Origin: Augochlora pura
Taxonomy: Eukaryota > Arthropoda > Insecta > Hymenoptera > Halictidae
Assembly: GCF_028453695.1 (NCBI RefSeq)
Contig: NC_135781.1
Span: 14,693,640-14,757,639 of the forward strand
Length of the DNA stretch: 64,000 nucleotides
Direction: 5' to 3'
The translations under genes were made by a program, and so were the position numbers. The notes under the pieces were generated by a model, which was not told where the DNA came from, made no database searches, and worked only from the letters and a program-made list of their open reading frames with translations. This document shows positions 24,990-38,339 of the stretch, piece by piece. Each line of letters opens with the position of its first letter. The stretch's first letter is position 1.

Positions 24990-27900
24990 TAACATATTTT
25001 CGTATCAATCGAATACGATGAATCGCGTTACGTCAAGCCAAAATGTAAATTGACGTTATCGTACACTACAGAATAAAAGTTCGCAGTCAATTGTTTATTA
25101 CCTTATATGGATCTAAATAAATTATTTAGAATAATAACATTGACGTCTTATTCAAAAATATAATTTCAATTGTAAATGATATCGTCGAGTTCTCCAAGAA
25201 GGGAGGGAGCTTTTCAATAATAATCAACATCTAATAATTACTTTTTAATAATAATAAATGTTAGAATTTTTATTTGAAAAATTTCTTTTATATTGTACCG
25301 TGATTGTGAAACGTTTACAAATTATATGTATACAAGATAAAAGATCAAATTTTGATTCGGTAAATACGTTATCTCTTAGGCACATTTATTCAACAGTGTG
25401 GCAAATAAGAAGTTACGCTAACTTCATCTGAATATTGCGTTTATGAAGAAAGTTGGAAGAGTTTTACTAGGTGGAATTGATTATTTTTCATGCTAACAAC
25501 AATACTGTTATAAAGCAGATCAATTTAGTATAGAATGTATTGCATGAAATATTCCGGAATTACGCCAAGTAGGATTTCGGACGAGTGACTTGAAACTTTT
25601 ATCACGATGTGTACGCAGCGAAATATTCTAATTACATACTTCGAATATTGTTTGCGATTGACATCGCATGCCAGTTTTCAAGGCTGAGCAATACTCGGCG
25701 TAGCGTAGATTTGATTATTATCGTCATTAGAAAGCCCGTTAACGATTCATTAACGAATTGTTAACGAAAGACATCCATTCCTAAACAATCGTAAGAAAAC
25801 TGGTAATTGAAGAAATTGTAAAGCAAATAAAAGAATTGTATCTATGTTAGTATTGAAATGAGAGAGCGAAGCAAAAGTTGACAAGTTGGGAATGGAAACG
25901 AATGTGTTTACAAGTATTTATCAAATTTTTCTGTTAAAGTGAAACAGTTAGAAAACTTCAGTATTCGTTAACTGGACCGGGGACAAGCGTGAATACCGTT
26001 TGGGATTCCTGAAAATAATCGGCTAAAGTAAGGTTATACAAACTTTGCAATGCAAATGAAATTCAAATGTTTATTTCCTCGTGTTCCGGAACAAGGCAAT
26101 TCGAGCGTGGAAATCAAACTTTGCGAGCGCGATGTCGAAATCCCAGACGTGGAAGTCAATGATAGGATTATCGTGGACACGCAAACACGCCCGCGCGAAA
26201 TAATATCTGCATAGAAAAGGAACGCAAGCGTAGAAATATTCGCAGCGGTGCACCGAACACGCTGTTATCCGTTGAACTTTAATATGCCTCTGAACTGGTT
26301 CTAATCATATTTTTATTAACCGAAATCTCATATATCTTTTTTCTCTTACGATTTTAGAAACACTTGTTATATAATCGAATCAATAGTCCAACTTTCGATT
26401 ATAACGAAAAAATAGCCACAGTGATAGAAGTACTGATATATATGTACGAAGTGGTTGCGTTACAGTCACAAATCGCGAATATATGTATAAAAGAAAGTAA
26501 TTTATGCTGTCGATAGTACACTCAATCTTAACGTGGTAGTATTATTTTGCGTGTTCCTTACCTCGATTATTCTGACCATTTTTTATATTTTTATAAACGA
26601 TATCGTACTTTCCAAATTTTTCAATGTCAAAAAATGAACGAATCTTAATAATAATGTCAGATAAAGAAATATTATTATTTGGCTAATGCTAGGATCATAA
26701 CCATAATGTATACGTATAATGAATGTATTATATGTATATTTCTTATTTTTTCATTAATATCTAGATTTCTTTTTGATATTTACAGTAATTTTGGCGTTTT
26801 CATATTTAGATAATTAAGTTTCTAATATGTACCATATAAATATCAATATCTTAAATAAAGATAAATATCAGTATGTACTACATTAATAATACAATATGTA
26901 TTACAGTAATATATTCAAATTTATCTTTATACTAATATATATATATTTATAATACAATTAGACTTTACATACATTAGAATTAAAGAATTACCTTCATCAA
27001 CAAAAAAGATTACTCATTGCAAAAAGAATATAAAAATGCTATTATATCACGTTAATTTATACGTTTCGTTGTGTTTAAAATATCATCATGGTAGCATAAA
27101 TGCATTAAAATCTGCACACCCTATATATCATCATTAATTACGCGGATACATAGCGCGAAATAAATTAGGTTGCTTGTCATAAGATGGAACGATTAATTAT
27201 GCAAACTACGAGAATGTATTAACATATCGATTGTCTTTTTACTGTGTCATGCATATACATATACAAACCACTCTATTATTCTCTACATAATTATTCTATA
27301 GCACAGAGTTTGATTCTTATTAAGTTCTAAGAATAGAAGACGAAAACCATTTACAATACATAACGTCAAACTGGAATGTTGGCCAACTGCGGAAGATTTT
27401 CGACGACAGGTATCAATTACCTGTGCCGGAAATTCATGACAGGCAGATGCGTAAAACTACCTGCCTCTTCGAAACTTACCCGCTTTTTCCACCTTTTTCT
27501 TAAGGACCACCCGGACGGTATCTACTGTGCCGTTTAAGAATGGTAATGCTCGGACAGAAGAGAAATTCAGACTTACCCTACCATAAATCTTGCGTACAAG
27601 TAACTGAAACATGGCGTCCGTGCGCGCAACGATGACCGAGTATCCCATATTTCTCAATTACACGGTCTACGATTTTCATAAATTTGGAATTTTTCCTTGG
27701 AATTTATGGTAAATGCGAGATGCCGTGCACGATTTACTATTTGCGAAAGGTGGAAACTTATGTCTCGATGCGCGGGACATTTTATTTTCTTATGTTTAAG
27801 AAAAGAGTCAGCGAACCTAGTTATAATGTCGTCGCATTGATTAGTAGCGATAGAAAATCATTAATTTGGTGTTCACCATTCAGTGGAAACAGATTTTAAA

Positions 27901-28340
27901 ATTGATACTAAATATTTAAATCTAGCCGGTACGGACGATACCACAGATATCATTTTTCAAAAGTGTGAAATTTGAGTTAATTAGTATATACAGATATCAA
28001 ATTTGACTTTTCTTGTGAAAAGAATGTGAACTAGCTTCAATGATAAATCCTACTAACAGTTCCAAGACAAAACGTTCTCTTTCTGTTTCTTCTGCATAGA
28101 GTTATACAGCAACTCTCCCTCTTCCTCTCTCTCTCAGAATATATATGTATATTGAAGCATATAATACAATAACAGTTTTAGTCAATCACTTCATTGCGAC
28201 GAGCTTAACTCAGGTAAAAAAAATTTTGTGCTAAAAAAGGGTGGTCCTCAGGGTTGAAATTCACAGTTCGTTACAGTAATAAAACTAAATCCAATGATGC
28301 CCGGTTTTGGAGGCAGCCAACTTATATTTTTTCAGATAAT
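24990..28340. other. Gene-free AT-rich stretch
   Basis: Mostly AT-rich intergenic or intronic DNA. A small GC-richer patch at about 26070-26260 carries only a 60-codon unrecognised frame. A (CT)n-like tract sits at about 28113-28135. A copy of the dispersed GCATAAAATCTGCA-type motif lies at about 27100-27120, inverted. Confidence 0.4.
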
Positions 28341-28349
28341 TCATGTTAA

Positions 28350-28677
28350 CCATTTTAGCGCCACGCAGCGCTGTCACGCTGTTCGCGTACTGTGGTGAAA
28401 TGTGCTGCGATGTCTGGTCACAATCGTCAATTTACAACGCGCTTGGTTCCGAATGTAGTTCAGCGCGAGTCATATCAGAATTTTTCTCTCCTAAATACTA
28501 TTTTTTTGCAAGTAGTTATAAACCACCTGAATAAATAAGCTGTTTTTATTTAATAAAAATCGTGTTGATCGGCATTATTGGTAGATAAATGAACGAAACG
28601 CTATCACGCTGCATAGCAGTGGATTTTTAGATTTTTATAGCAACACGGATTTTTAAAAACCTCTGGCACTAAAACGG
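28350..28677. mobile_element. TTAA-flanked MITE, piggyBac-like (family A)
   Basis: Inverted ends: TTAACCATTTTAGCGCCA on the left and, read inverted, TCAACCGTTTTAGTGCCA on the right. They agree over about 17 bp with two mismatches. The left target is TTAA (28346-28349); the right is TTGA (28678-28681), a one-base decay. At 328 bp it encodes nothing recognisable. Confidence 0.6.
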
Positions 28678-29088
28678 TTGAAGTTGTTAATAAAAGGCCA
28701 GAAACACGCGCTCGATTACGGCACAAAGGTGCAGGTATACCCTTCACATTTCTAGTACTGTGCAGGTGTGGTATATACCCTTTCAATCACGTTGCTAGGA
28801 ACGGTTCGGCTCCAACCGATGATGCGCGAATAGTGAGCTAGGTATTGTTTACCATAAAACAAAGGTGTTCTTAATTTCATACATAAGATATACACGTACC
28901 ATAAATGCATGAATGTATGTAATTTAGCGATTCACAGACTGCGGAAGTTTATGCACATTCACATTTTTTATACATATATACTGTCCGTTACTCGGAAGAA
29001 GACAGTTGAGAAAATAGTAGCACCGAATTCCCACCAACCTATCCATATTAACGTCCTCGCAGAAATAGGATAAACACGCTTTCCTTAA

Positions 29089-29386
29089 CCCTTTGGCTAC
29101 GGCAGACTTTGGCACGGCCGTAGTTTTTCGTTAGACAAGCATTTCTGAGGAAGTATAATAAAATATTTAAAATATTGAATTCTGTTACATTAAACCAATA
29201 TTACTTGAAGTGAAGAATAATATTAAGATTTTTTTACAATATATAACATAAATATTGCACAATATATAATTAATCAAATTTAATAATAAACGGGGTGGAA
29301 ATTTGATCTTGACGCCTATTGGCGCCTATAGTACCGGGAAGCCAACATGTGTTGGATGCCAATAGGCGCCAACAGTAGTCAAAAGC
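29089..29386. mobile_element. TTAA-flanked MITE, piggyBac-like (family B), copy 1
   Basis: Bounded by intact TTAA on both sides (29085-29088 and 29387-29390). The left end reads CCCTTTGGCTAC; the right end, inverted, reads GCTTTTGACTAC. Internally a palindromic GGCGCC core appears near the right end. A full-length relative lies at 44913-45211, confirming the boundaries. Confidence 0.8.
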
Positions 29387-29390
29387 TTAA

Positions 29391-30044
29391 TAGCAGATAT
29401 GAGTCCTTCCTATTAGCCCTAATTTTCAGAAAATGAAGGACACGAGCCTGGCCGATTGTAAACAAACAACGCTTCCTGATCCCGTCACCACTTAGCTTCC
29501 TCGTGGTTGACATTTTCGTCTAGGGGCATATTCACGCGTTTGCCTGTACTTTACATGTATATGTGTTTCTGTGTGTATGTATGTATTTACATGGCCACGA
29601 GTGAGCGAGACGTGCGACGATAGTTAGGAGGCGTAGAACAATCGAAACAAAATGAAACAGGCGCAACAAGTACAAGACGCGAGAGCGTTGACTTATTCCT
29701 AAGGCGTTAACTTCAGATTCCTCTGATGAACACATGATTATTTGTAATTACTCATTAACATCTTGGTCGATTTTTCATCGCATTATACAGCAAATGTGTT
29801 GTAGTATACACATATTTTTTATATTTATGTTGTATAATACCATTTTTCTAAACGGTTATCATACACGTCTTAAACATATGCTCAATGTTTATAAAGTATA
29901 TGTTTGCTTACAATGTATTATTCAAGTACAGGAATTTTACGGCTATGTTACGACTACGTTAACGTACAACGTTAAGAAGCTGAAGGTAATATCGACGTAC
30001 GAGGAAATGAAATACTACGCATAAACTGAATGACGCAAGGGACA
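29391..30044. other. Gene-free stretch
   Basis: A 67-codon minus-strand frame (29532-29735, genuine ATG) begins MCSSEESEV, faintly like the acidic N-terminus of piggyBac transposases. It continues without any further similarity, so it is not called. Confidence 0.3.
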
Positions 30045-30183
30045 AGGAGCAAGGAGGATCGGTCGCCTGCTCCACCTAGCCTCTTCCATTTCGTTTTGAT
30101 TCCGGACTTTTGATTATTAATGGCTAAGTTACGCGCTGAACAAGAAACACGATTAGGTGGAGCGATCGATCCTCCTTACTCCT
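30045..30183. repeat. Foldback (inverted repeat) of about 30 bp per arm
   Basis: The left arm (30045-30078) and right arm (30154-30183) pair over AGGAGYAAGGAGGATCGRTC and CTCCACCTA. The left arm has about 3 extra bases, and the loop is about 75 bp. The arms are GC-rich inside AT-rich surroundings. It is either a small foldback transposon or a structured regulatory or RNA element. Confidence 0.65.
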
Positions 30184-31622
30184 CGCACGGATTAGTTTAT
30201 TGGCTTCCTTGTTCACCAACAGAAGTGGATTTCGCGAGGTCAGAAAAAATGGGGACTACGGGCGTACAGGTCAGGCGAAGCTAGCGGGATACCTCCCTTG
30301 CCCCTCAACCGAAATGACTAATTCCTTCAGAGCAATGGACAGTACCACATATTGTAGATTTCTCAACGTAACATTTCGAATAAACAATCATCTAAAATAA
30401 TTATTCGAATGAATTCTTATTTTACTAGAATAAAAATTATTCACTATTTATTATCACATTTATTAGGCTTTATATTTATTAGTCGTAAGAAATTATTCTA
30501 TGTATTTGTTCAAATAATATTTAATTTTTTATTATATTTTTAAAATTGACATAGAAAAAATTGATTAATGGACTATGGAATAATATTATAATCTATCATT
30601 TATATTCAAATCACTTATTTTCCAAATGAATTGCTGCATAAATACATTTTTATTCGAATAGCAAACAATTTCTTGTTACGGTGTATTTTTATTCGAATAA
30701 AATCTGATTTATCCGTTAATGTTGAATAAAATTTTATTCGTCAATCGTTATTTTATCTCCGCTATCCGAATAAAATTTCACCCAACTTTGCCTCACACTA
30801 TGCCTTTTCCACCCATCATAGTTACCAAAAGACGAGAATTATTTATAAATTAATTTAGTTATAGTATAGAAGATACAATTTATCAATGAAGAGTTACATA
30901 CAATAAATATAAACATTTAATTAAGTAGCTTTCTAAAATCAATTTATCGTAAACATGTATATTATCAAAAATTAGTTGCTTTAATGAAATCCGTCGTTAT
31001 AAAGAATTTTTTAGAAGATGTAAGAAATTTTTTTCCTTCTTCAAATTTTTAGAAGAGAATTTTTGAAAATAAAAATCTGTAATCTGCAATCATTGAAATT
31101 ATAAATCTTTTCTTGCATCTCTTTATTCTTAAAATCTCTATCACCCGAATAAAACGAATTATATCGTAAATCCTACCTATTCAATTAACATATAAATGAA
31201 AAATAGCAAATAGGCTCAGATCAATTTAAACCTAACGTGTACATACCATTATTTAACTATCCGATTTCTAAAAATCAATTTAAATTTATACATGTTTCAT
31301 TAAAGTCTGTAAAAAAGTAGTATGTTATACTTTATGTCAAAAATGTCCAGCGTTCAAGAATTAATCGAAAGTAAATTTTAAGCACCGCGGTTAAATAAAA
31401 TCTATGGGTTTGGTTACTCCAGTAGTGACTAATGTTAATGTAAATCCTAATGATCGCAGTCCCGCATGGGAACTTTTCGCTGCGTGACTCGGTTTCAAGT
31501 GAAACGGAGTTACATGTCGCCGTAAAAGGAACGAAAAACGAAGCAGAAACTTTCCTGGTAGTGGGAGTACGGTCGGCCAATACAGACGAACGAGTTTCGC
31601 GATGATGAAAAGGAGGCAAGCC
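30184..31622. other. Gene-free AT-rich stretch
   Basis: Strongly AT-rich from 30400 to 31330, with many TTTATTCGAATAAA-type units. Just left of the long-TIR element, 31332-31639 holds overlapping 82-95-codon frames of unrecognised content on the minus strand. Confidence 0.4.
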
Positions 31623-33419
31623 ATCAGTGTAGGAAGCATTTTAATGCTGGATTAACGACGTTATGTTCTAACGCAGCATAGGATATCTAATTTTCTGTCA
31701 TTAAAAACAGTGCGCGATCGCGTACAGCAGTTTCTCACGAAAGAAAGCCGGGTCATGAAAATATTAACAATATTTCATAATAAATTATTTAATAATTACA
31801 GCATAATTTTGACATTTATTAAACTTTGTAAAATAAAGCATAGGTTTAAAATCATATGACAAAGCATTTATTTCAATGATATTATCAATAACAATATTAA
31901 TAGGAACACATGTACAATACTGCCAAAACCTTCGAGATACTTTTTTTCATACCTTATAAAGGAATTGCGTATGTAACAGCATTGTTGAAAAGTTACACAA
32001 AAATCTTCTGTTGTTTTTCCAAAAATGTTGTGGTCATCAGGATTTGCATATTTCGCAAAGTGTTTGTGAGAAAACGTTACATCATCCGTTTTCATTATAT
32101 ACTCATTATTGAAGAAAAAAAAACTGCAATCGTCCTACAGTATATTTATGGGTTTGAAAATTTCGTAAGTCATTGAGCACACAAACGACCAGCCTTTCAT
32201 GCAAATGTTAAGATTCTACCATAGATAGAAAAATACGAGAAGATATGTGGTGGATTCAATTCGTTATACCGATTTCGCGTAATTCCGAAATTACATGTTA
32301 TTCACAATTGTAGAGAAATTCTCATAAAGGCCTCGAATATAATAGCTGGCATCAATAGTAATTCCGTTTACGTTTCCGCCGACATCTCTCGCCGTCATCA
32401 ATTTCAGTGACGTGTACAACTTCGCATAATATATTATTTCTGCTCCGAAAGAGAAGCTTTAAAGTACGTTTGGAAAATGCGAATTACTTTCAGCTAATGA
32501 TCATTAAAAGAACACGGTACAGTTAGTTTTTATTGTCCTGTGACATTCGCTCATCACTCATTCGATAGTTACTGCCCGAGTGAAAGTCTTACTTATTTTA
32601 AGCTGTACAACTGTTCCCAGCGACCAAAAGAACTACAAACTAGTAAATATATTGGTAGTAGGATAGGTAGAATAGCTACATTTATTAATGAAACTTACAC
32701 GATATGTAGAAGTACAACACGAGTAACCTAAACGTTACCAAGAAAGCAAACAGAATAAATTAGTGAAGAAAGAAAATGAAATGCGAATAAAATTCATAGT
32801 GGTGAGGATAAAACAGGAGGAAGCGGAAGAAAAACAAATTAGAAGCAGCAGGAGATTGAAAGAAAAGGAAAATACGAAGAATGAGAGAAACAAGTGGGTT
32901 ATGAAAGAACAGCGCGAATTATATACCATTACAGCATCATTACATATCATTACACGTTATAACACCAAGATTTTCAAACACCACAAATTAAAATATTTAA
33001 AGTGAATTTTTTTAAATTATATACGTGTATTATGGAATTTCTGAGGTGACCAGACACGACACAAAACAAAAATGCGTATTTTAATATTTTCGTGCTGTAA
33101 TAATTCTTCAATAGTTTAAACCTATTGCAACACAGAAATCAAAACTAAACGTATTAAATAGTCTACTCAAACTTGCATTTTTTTTCAATTGATTCAAATC
33201 CACATCAATCATTAACGTGCAGAAACGGTATAAATGTGTTCTTATTAATATTGCTATTGATAATATAAATATTGTTAATATTTTCATGGTCCAGCTTTCT
33301 TTCGTGAGAAACTGCTATACACGGTCGCGCACTGTTTTTAATGACACGAAGTTAGATATCCTATGCTGCGTTAGAACATAGAGTCGTTAATCCGATATTA
33401 AAATGTTTCCTACACTGAT
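31623..33419. mobile_element. DNA-transposon-like element with long (over 150-bp) terminal inverted repeats
   Basis: The left arm 31623-31776 matches the inverted right arm 33267-33419 almost continuously (for example GTTCTAACGCAGCATAGGAT and CAGTTTCTCACGAAAGAAAG). Ends read ATCAGTG...CACTGAT. The pairing resumes further in: left about 31880-31912 pairs with right about 33231-33266, so about 100 bp has been inserted in the left arm or lost from the right. The 1.3-kb interior has only short frames (63-88 codons) and no recognisable transposase. Target duplication is unclear (AT on both sides if the ends are CAGTG). It is a non-autonomous or decayed element; the superfamily is not assigned. Confidence 0.75.
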
Positions 33420-35150
33420 CAGTATGCTATGGCGAGACTGCATTAGCTCTCTTACCTCTGTCTGTTCACGTCGTTGGATCGGTGCACGGTAGTTGTCGAT
33501 TTTCAAGTTCTGAAACAAAAGGAAATTGTCGTCGTAACAATGCTACTTGCTATTACAAATATATCGGTATCGATCAATATAATGCCCGATATAGTGATAA
33601 TGGTGGTTATGTAACCGATTACATAATCCAAAACCAAACGAAACATATAACGTATTATTAGTACTTTTGACCGGTAACAGAAATTACGTAATTCCTACTT
33701 TCAATAAGCTTTTCGGTAGATTGGATTCAGCGAGAGTGATGTAACGTCAAATTCTAAGTTGCACAAGCCAACGCTGTTTTTTATCGGGTTTCTTCATAGA
33801 AACGTTTAATAGCGTTCCAATAACGATCGGTTGAACACGAAGCTGTGTAGGGTGTGTTCGGCCACAAACTTGAAACATTTTAGAATAATTCTGCAAGCTA
33901 ATCAGAGAAGATAAATTAAGAATCGTGATATTATCGCAATGGCTTCGTCCGTTCCTAGTTATTGATAATTAAAAAATTCTTTAATGCATAAGTGAATCAC
34001 AAAGCTCTGCTAATGATTAGACTGTAAATTTTAGTACAAAATAAAAATTGACGAAACAAAACTTTAATACTCCATTCTTTCTGTAATAATTTTATACATT
34101 AAAATTGAAGCATCATCGTTTTTAGATTTTTTACTCTTTTCTCTATTTTCAAATACAGCTACTTACAATGTTGCCATAAATGCATAAAACCTGCAGTGTA
34201 ACAATGGCAGACACAGAAAGCACTTTCGCCATTTACTCTTTTGTTTTAAATTCACTCTTTTGTAAACTAAGTTCTTCCATAAATTTATTTTCTTGTATTA
34301 TTGCAACAAAGATATAATTCAACATAAATCTATTGCTCGGAATCTGAAATTTTATTGTGAAACAAACAACAAACACATATAGCTTATTTAATAGTAAACA
34401 TAGCTTCATCATGTATAATAATTCCCTGCCGTTTACACTAGACATATAGTACGTCTATATTCATATAATAATTACAATATTACGTGGGAGTAGTAATTGC
34501 AACAGAATGATTAATAGCATCCACCAATGCTGTGCGATTTCAAAGATGGCAGCCGAAGCAAATAAAGGCAATATTAATCTTCCGAGATTTAAACCATCGG
34601 TACAGAGATCTAAGCACCTACCGCTTGATCAGCTTTTCTATCAAAGCTAATAAAATGAATGCAGCGTCGACAAAATCATAAATGTTCAATGTAGAATATT
34701 TTCATAAATAATTAGTGTGGATTTCATACATTTATGACGAAATTAAATAAGTCAAATACAATACTGTGAAAACATTACGAGAATTTGAATTACACGAAAT
34801 CCGCAGTCAACTTGTTACAATTATTGAAAGAGGGAAGACTGACTAACATATTGTAGATACAACAATTTATCATGAATAATGAATGCAACCGTTACTTGAA
34901 TAAAATATTGGATAATATTCGGATGATTATCTTAGTTAAATATTTCTTGGAAACGACACGAATAATGCCCACTAATTTCCATCTAGATTTGCAGTTTTGC
35001 TCTCAATGTTCCAAGCTACGTAGAAACACTCCTTAACAGGTGTCCTAAGGACGCAATTAAAGCAGATAACATTTTATTTTTATCAGCGGATGAGACGCAG
35101 GACTGCCTCGCCGTCGGTTTCGATTGCTCGTTGCCAGCACAGCACAGGTT
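33420..35150. other. Gene-free AT-rich stretch
   Basis: No supportable gene. Two inverted copies of the dispersed ATAAAA-YCTGCAGT motif lie at about 34178-34200 and 34794-34815. Confidence 0.4.
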
Positions 35151-35158
35151 ATACGAGA

Positions 35159-35202
35159 TTCTCTCTCTCCCTCTCCCTCTCTCTCTCTCTTTCTCTCTTT
35201 CT
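35159..35202. repeat. (CT)n microsatellite
   Basis: About 44 bp of CT dinucleotides with occasional CCC and TTT interruptions, inside a slightly GC-richer stretch (35040-35700). The serine/leucine repeat frames across it are an artefact of the repeat. Confidence 0.9.
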
Positions 35203-36410
35203 ATGGCTCTGTTTCTCTCATTCTCGACGAGTAATATCCCGTTCACTGTCCCACGTCGAGCGATTCCGGCGAGGGAGCCAGCCAACCGTAGGATAATTGG
35301 TCCCCCCGTTTCAAAAGACATTCATCGCTAGGCGCTGAATCGCTCACAGCTTCGGACACTTCGTTGCAGTATTTTCGCTGTTTTTCTTCTTTCTTTAAGA
35401 GTCATTGTCTCCTCGGATATAGAGTAGCAGGACACTGTCAAGAAGCGGCTTCGCAACGTTGTCGTCGAAACAAAAGACGCATGCTGGCTTGAAGCGAGCC
35501 TAGTTTCCAACTAACAAGACGGTGCACCGACCGTGTCCCACTATTGCTAAGCCGCAATTCCCATTTGCGAAATTCTGACGCACCGTGTCGACTAATTCGC
35601 AATTATTAAAAATAAGTAGACCCTGTGACGCGATCGATCGAACCAATTTGGGTGGCCTTCTGTAACGTTCGCAGGATACCCAAATCGTCGAAATGGTTCT
35701 GGATTTTTAAAGTGAACCAAGAAGAAGTGTTATTATTTTGACTCCTGTATGCATGAAATTTAAAGTCTGAATTGTTGGTAAATCGCAGTAAAGTTTACTA
35801 TTGTTTGAAAATTCGTATCGATTTCTAAATTGAAAAAAAAAGAAACAGCAAGTTGTAAAAATTGCATGATACATATTGACGTTTCAAAAGTCTACGCGAA
35901 ATAAATTTGTACTCGAAGTTAATTTTTCTAATTGATTTTTTGCAAGAGACGGTATCTGAAAAAAATAAAGAAGGGACGCGCGCCCCTAATTAAAATTTTG
36001 CTGTGTTAGAAAAATAACGAACGAAAACTTTTCATAATAGTCGATATTATATCAGTCCAACTCTACTTCGCAAGGTCAACTTCATTTTTATGTAAACAAA
36101 TACCGCTATTTTATATAATAACACGAATTAACGCCAGTCGATAATCAGCGTCAGTTGAAAACGCGTAGCTTTACGTAATCCGCTTCGAACGTGTTAACCC
36201 TTCAATCGCGTCACGATTTCGTGCGACAATCGCAACGGCTGACTGAGATAATTTCCGATCCGATTAGAGCACCGGTTAACTGTATAGGACTGAATTACGT
36301 TGTTAAGAATGCGTAATCGTACGAACGCTTTAGTAAATCAATTTTTGTTACATAGTGGCCTAGACTGCATAAGGTAACGTAAGAATTCAATGAATGGATG
36401 AACACTTTAA

Positions 36411-36629
36411 CCTTTTCAAGTGTGAATTTTTATAGTAGGGAACAATCCATTTAATTGTTTCTTTTTTATTTATCATCCATTTCATTTCATTCGATGAGGT
36501 TTTATTAGCATTCCTGGGGGATTCTGTAGTAAATAGGTTTTCAACTGATTCTCATTTGCTTTACACTTAAAATAATCACAATTTTAAGAAACCTAAACGT
36601 ACACATACGTGGCAGTATCCCTGGAGAGG
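36411..36629. mobile_element. Possible TTAA-flanked MITE
   Basis: TTAACCTTTTCA on the left and, inverted, TTAACCTCTCCA on the right agree at 10 of 12 positions and both begin with TTAA. No second copy is present in the window to confirm the ends, so this is weaker than the other TTAA elements. Confidence 0.35.
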
Positions 36630-37951
36630 TTAAGCAGATATTTAAATTATTTCGTCCATCCCAAGACTGCTCTGAAAATTTTCGTCACATTCAACTAACT
36701 TCACAACTTTTCACAAAGCGGGCCTGGTGTAATCTTGCATCTGTTGGCGAAGGTGTTTTCTAATCCGAGTTTCTCATTTTATAGACAGAGAGAAAAAATT
36801 GCATTGTATTTTCAAAAAAGATGCTTTTTTCGTTTAACTTTCTGCTATTTTTATTTTTTTTAAATTTTGGAAACTAACAAGAGTAATAAATAACTATTAA
36901 CACATTTCATAAAAGAAAAACTCACTTTCTTATTTCACATATGATAGAACTTTTAGTTACCATATTTAAAATGAAAGAGATCTCCAGACATGTTGACGTA
37001 AGATCTAACAAAAATATTTATACTCTGACTTGTGTAGTGTTTCGTATTTACATTAAACCATTCGAAAATAATTACAGGAGCAACAATCCTGTTATGAAAA
37101 AGATTTTTGGCTTTTAATTTTGTCTCGACATTTATTTGCAGCAATCGACTGCACCCCTTCGTTCCCACATCCGCTTCGCCATATCTCCGCGCTATCGTTC
37201 TCAGCCGCTGACATTTTCATACGCGCAATTTTTTCTCCTTCCGTTTTACCTTGTCCTCATTTGCGCGCCGTTCTGTTGTTTACTGGCAAGAGAATAACAT
37301 TTTTTTTTAGAAACGATTAGTTTCTCGGAGACTCCGCCGAGCAGTAAAACTTGGAAAGGTCAAACGTTCAGAAATTATTTCTTCCAGTACATACGGTTGC
37401 TCGCGTAAGTATTCGCCCATCTTTTAATACGCAATAACTTTTATAAAACTGGGCTAAATGACCTGAATTTTTTTCGGTAATCCAAGGACAGGTCACTAGC
37501 GAATGAACAAAATGCTTGTATTTAATTGTGTACAATCGTGTGAACGGAAGAGTGAAAACAATTTTCTTGCAATACAATTTGAAATTGAATATTTTCTCAC
37601 TTATAGTTTTGCATAATGCACACGTACTAGTTTACCGTGGCTTAGGTTGATTAATTATCGATAATTATTTTCTAACCGGAAATATTCCAAATTTGAACTG
37701 AGAATTTCGTTGAGACACATTATTGAGACACTTAGGTTTACACAGTGAAATAAATTTGAATTATTATATCATGCTAGAATTTAACTAATTAAATAGTTAA
37801 ATTCAATTTGCTTAGATTAAATCAACATACTTCAGCCGGGAGCAATCTCATCTAATCTTCACCGCAAGAGGAAACATCCTTATACAGCTATCGCTGCTTT
37901 GAAACCTTAGTGCATACAAGAAGATGTATTCGTTGCCAAGGAGAATAGTAA

Positions 37952-37969
37952 GCAGCGCGCGCGCGCTGC
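37952..37969. repeat. Perfect 18-bp GC palindrome with alternating CG core
   Basis: GCAGCGCGCGCGCGCTGC is its own reverse complement and consists mostly of alternating C and G. Such DNA can adopt Z-form or cruciform structure. It is a strikingly GC-rich spot in AT-rich surroundings. Confidence 0.9.
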
Positions 37970-38071
37970 GATGTTAAGTTCGAACCAGTCAGAACCTGCA
38001 CGAACCCGCACTGTGCGGGCCGCACAGTTATGTACTTCGCTTCCTTTCTGTTTCCAACGTTTCATCTTTAA

Positions 38072-38335
38072 CACGTTGATGCCGGAATCGATATTCACGA
38101 TTTTCTCTGTGAGTCGGCGCACGAAATTTACAAATATTAAATAATTATTTTAAGTTTATAATATTGAATTTCTATGTTTTTACTATTGAATATCTGTTTA
38201 TAATGTTCAGGTAAAATAACATAAACCTATGTTGTAGTATCTATTTTGTGAAATGCAAGCAAAATAAGCAAATGTACGCCACCTCACGGGTCTGACACGT
38301 ATGACCGACCTGTGGGTCAAGCCGGCGTCAACGTG
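38072..38335. mobile_element. TTAA-flanked MITE, piggyBac-like (family C)
   Basis: Left end TTAACACGTTGATGCCGG; right end, inverted, TTAACACGTTGACGCCGG. That is 17 of 18 matching, with the target TTAA intact on both sides (38068-38071 and 38336-38339). The 264-bp interior is AT-rich and non-coding apart from GTGGGTCAAG-type sequence near the right end. Confidence 0.8.
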
Positions 38336-38339
38336 TTAA

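Noticed and set aside
29532..29735. Frame starting MCSSEESEV next to a piggyBac-like MITE
   Set aside because: Similarity to a piggyBac transposase N-terminus stops after about nine residues; chance is the simpler explanation.
35016..35331. Frames of 66-101 codons on both strands over a CT repeat
   Set aside because: Driven by the (CT)n microsatellite at 35159-35202.
36199..36260. TTAACCCTTCAATCGCG with a nearby CGATTTCG/CGACAATCG hairpin
   Set aside because: Only one end of a putative TTAA element is present; no inverted partner found.
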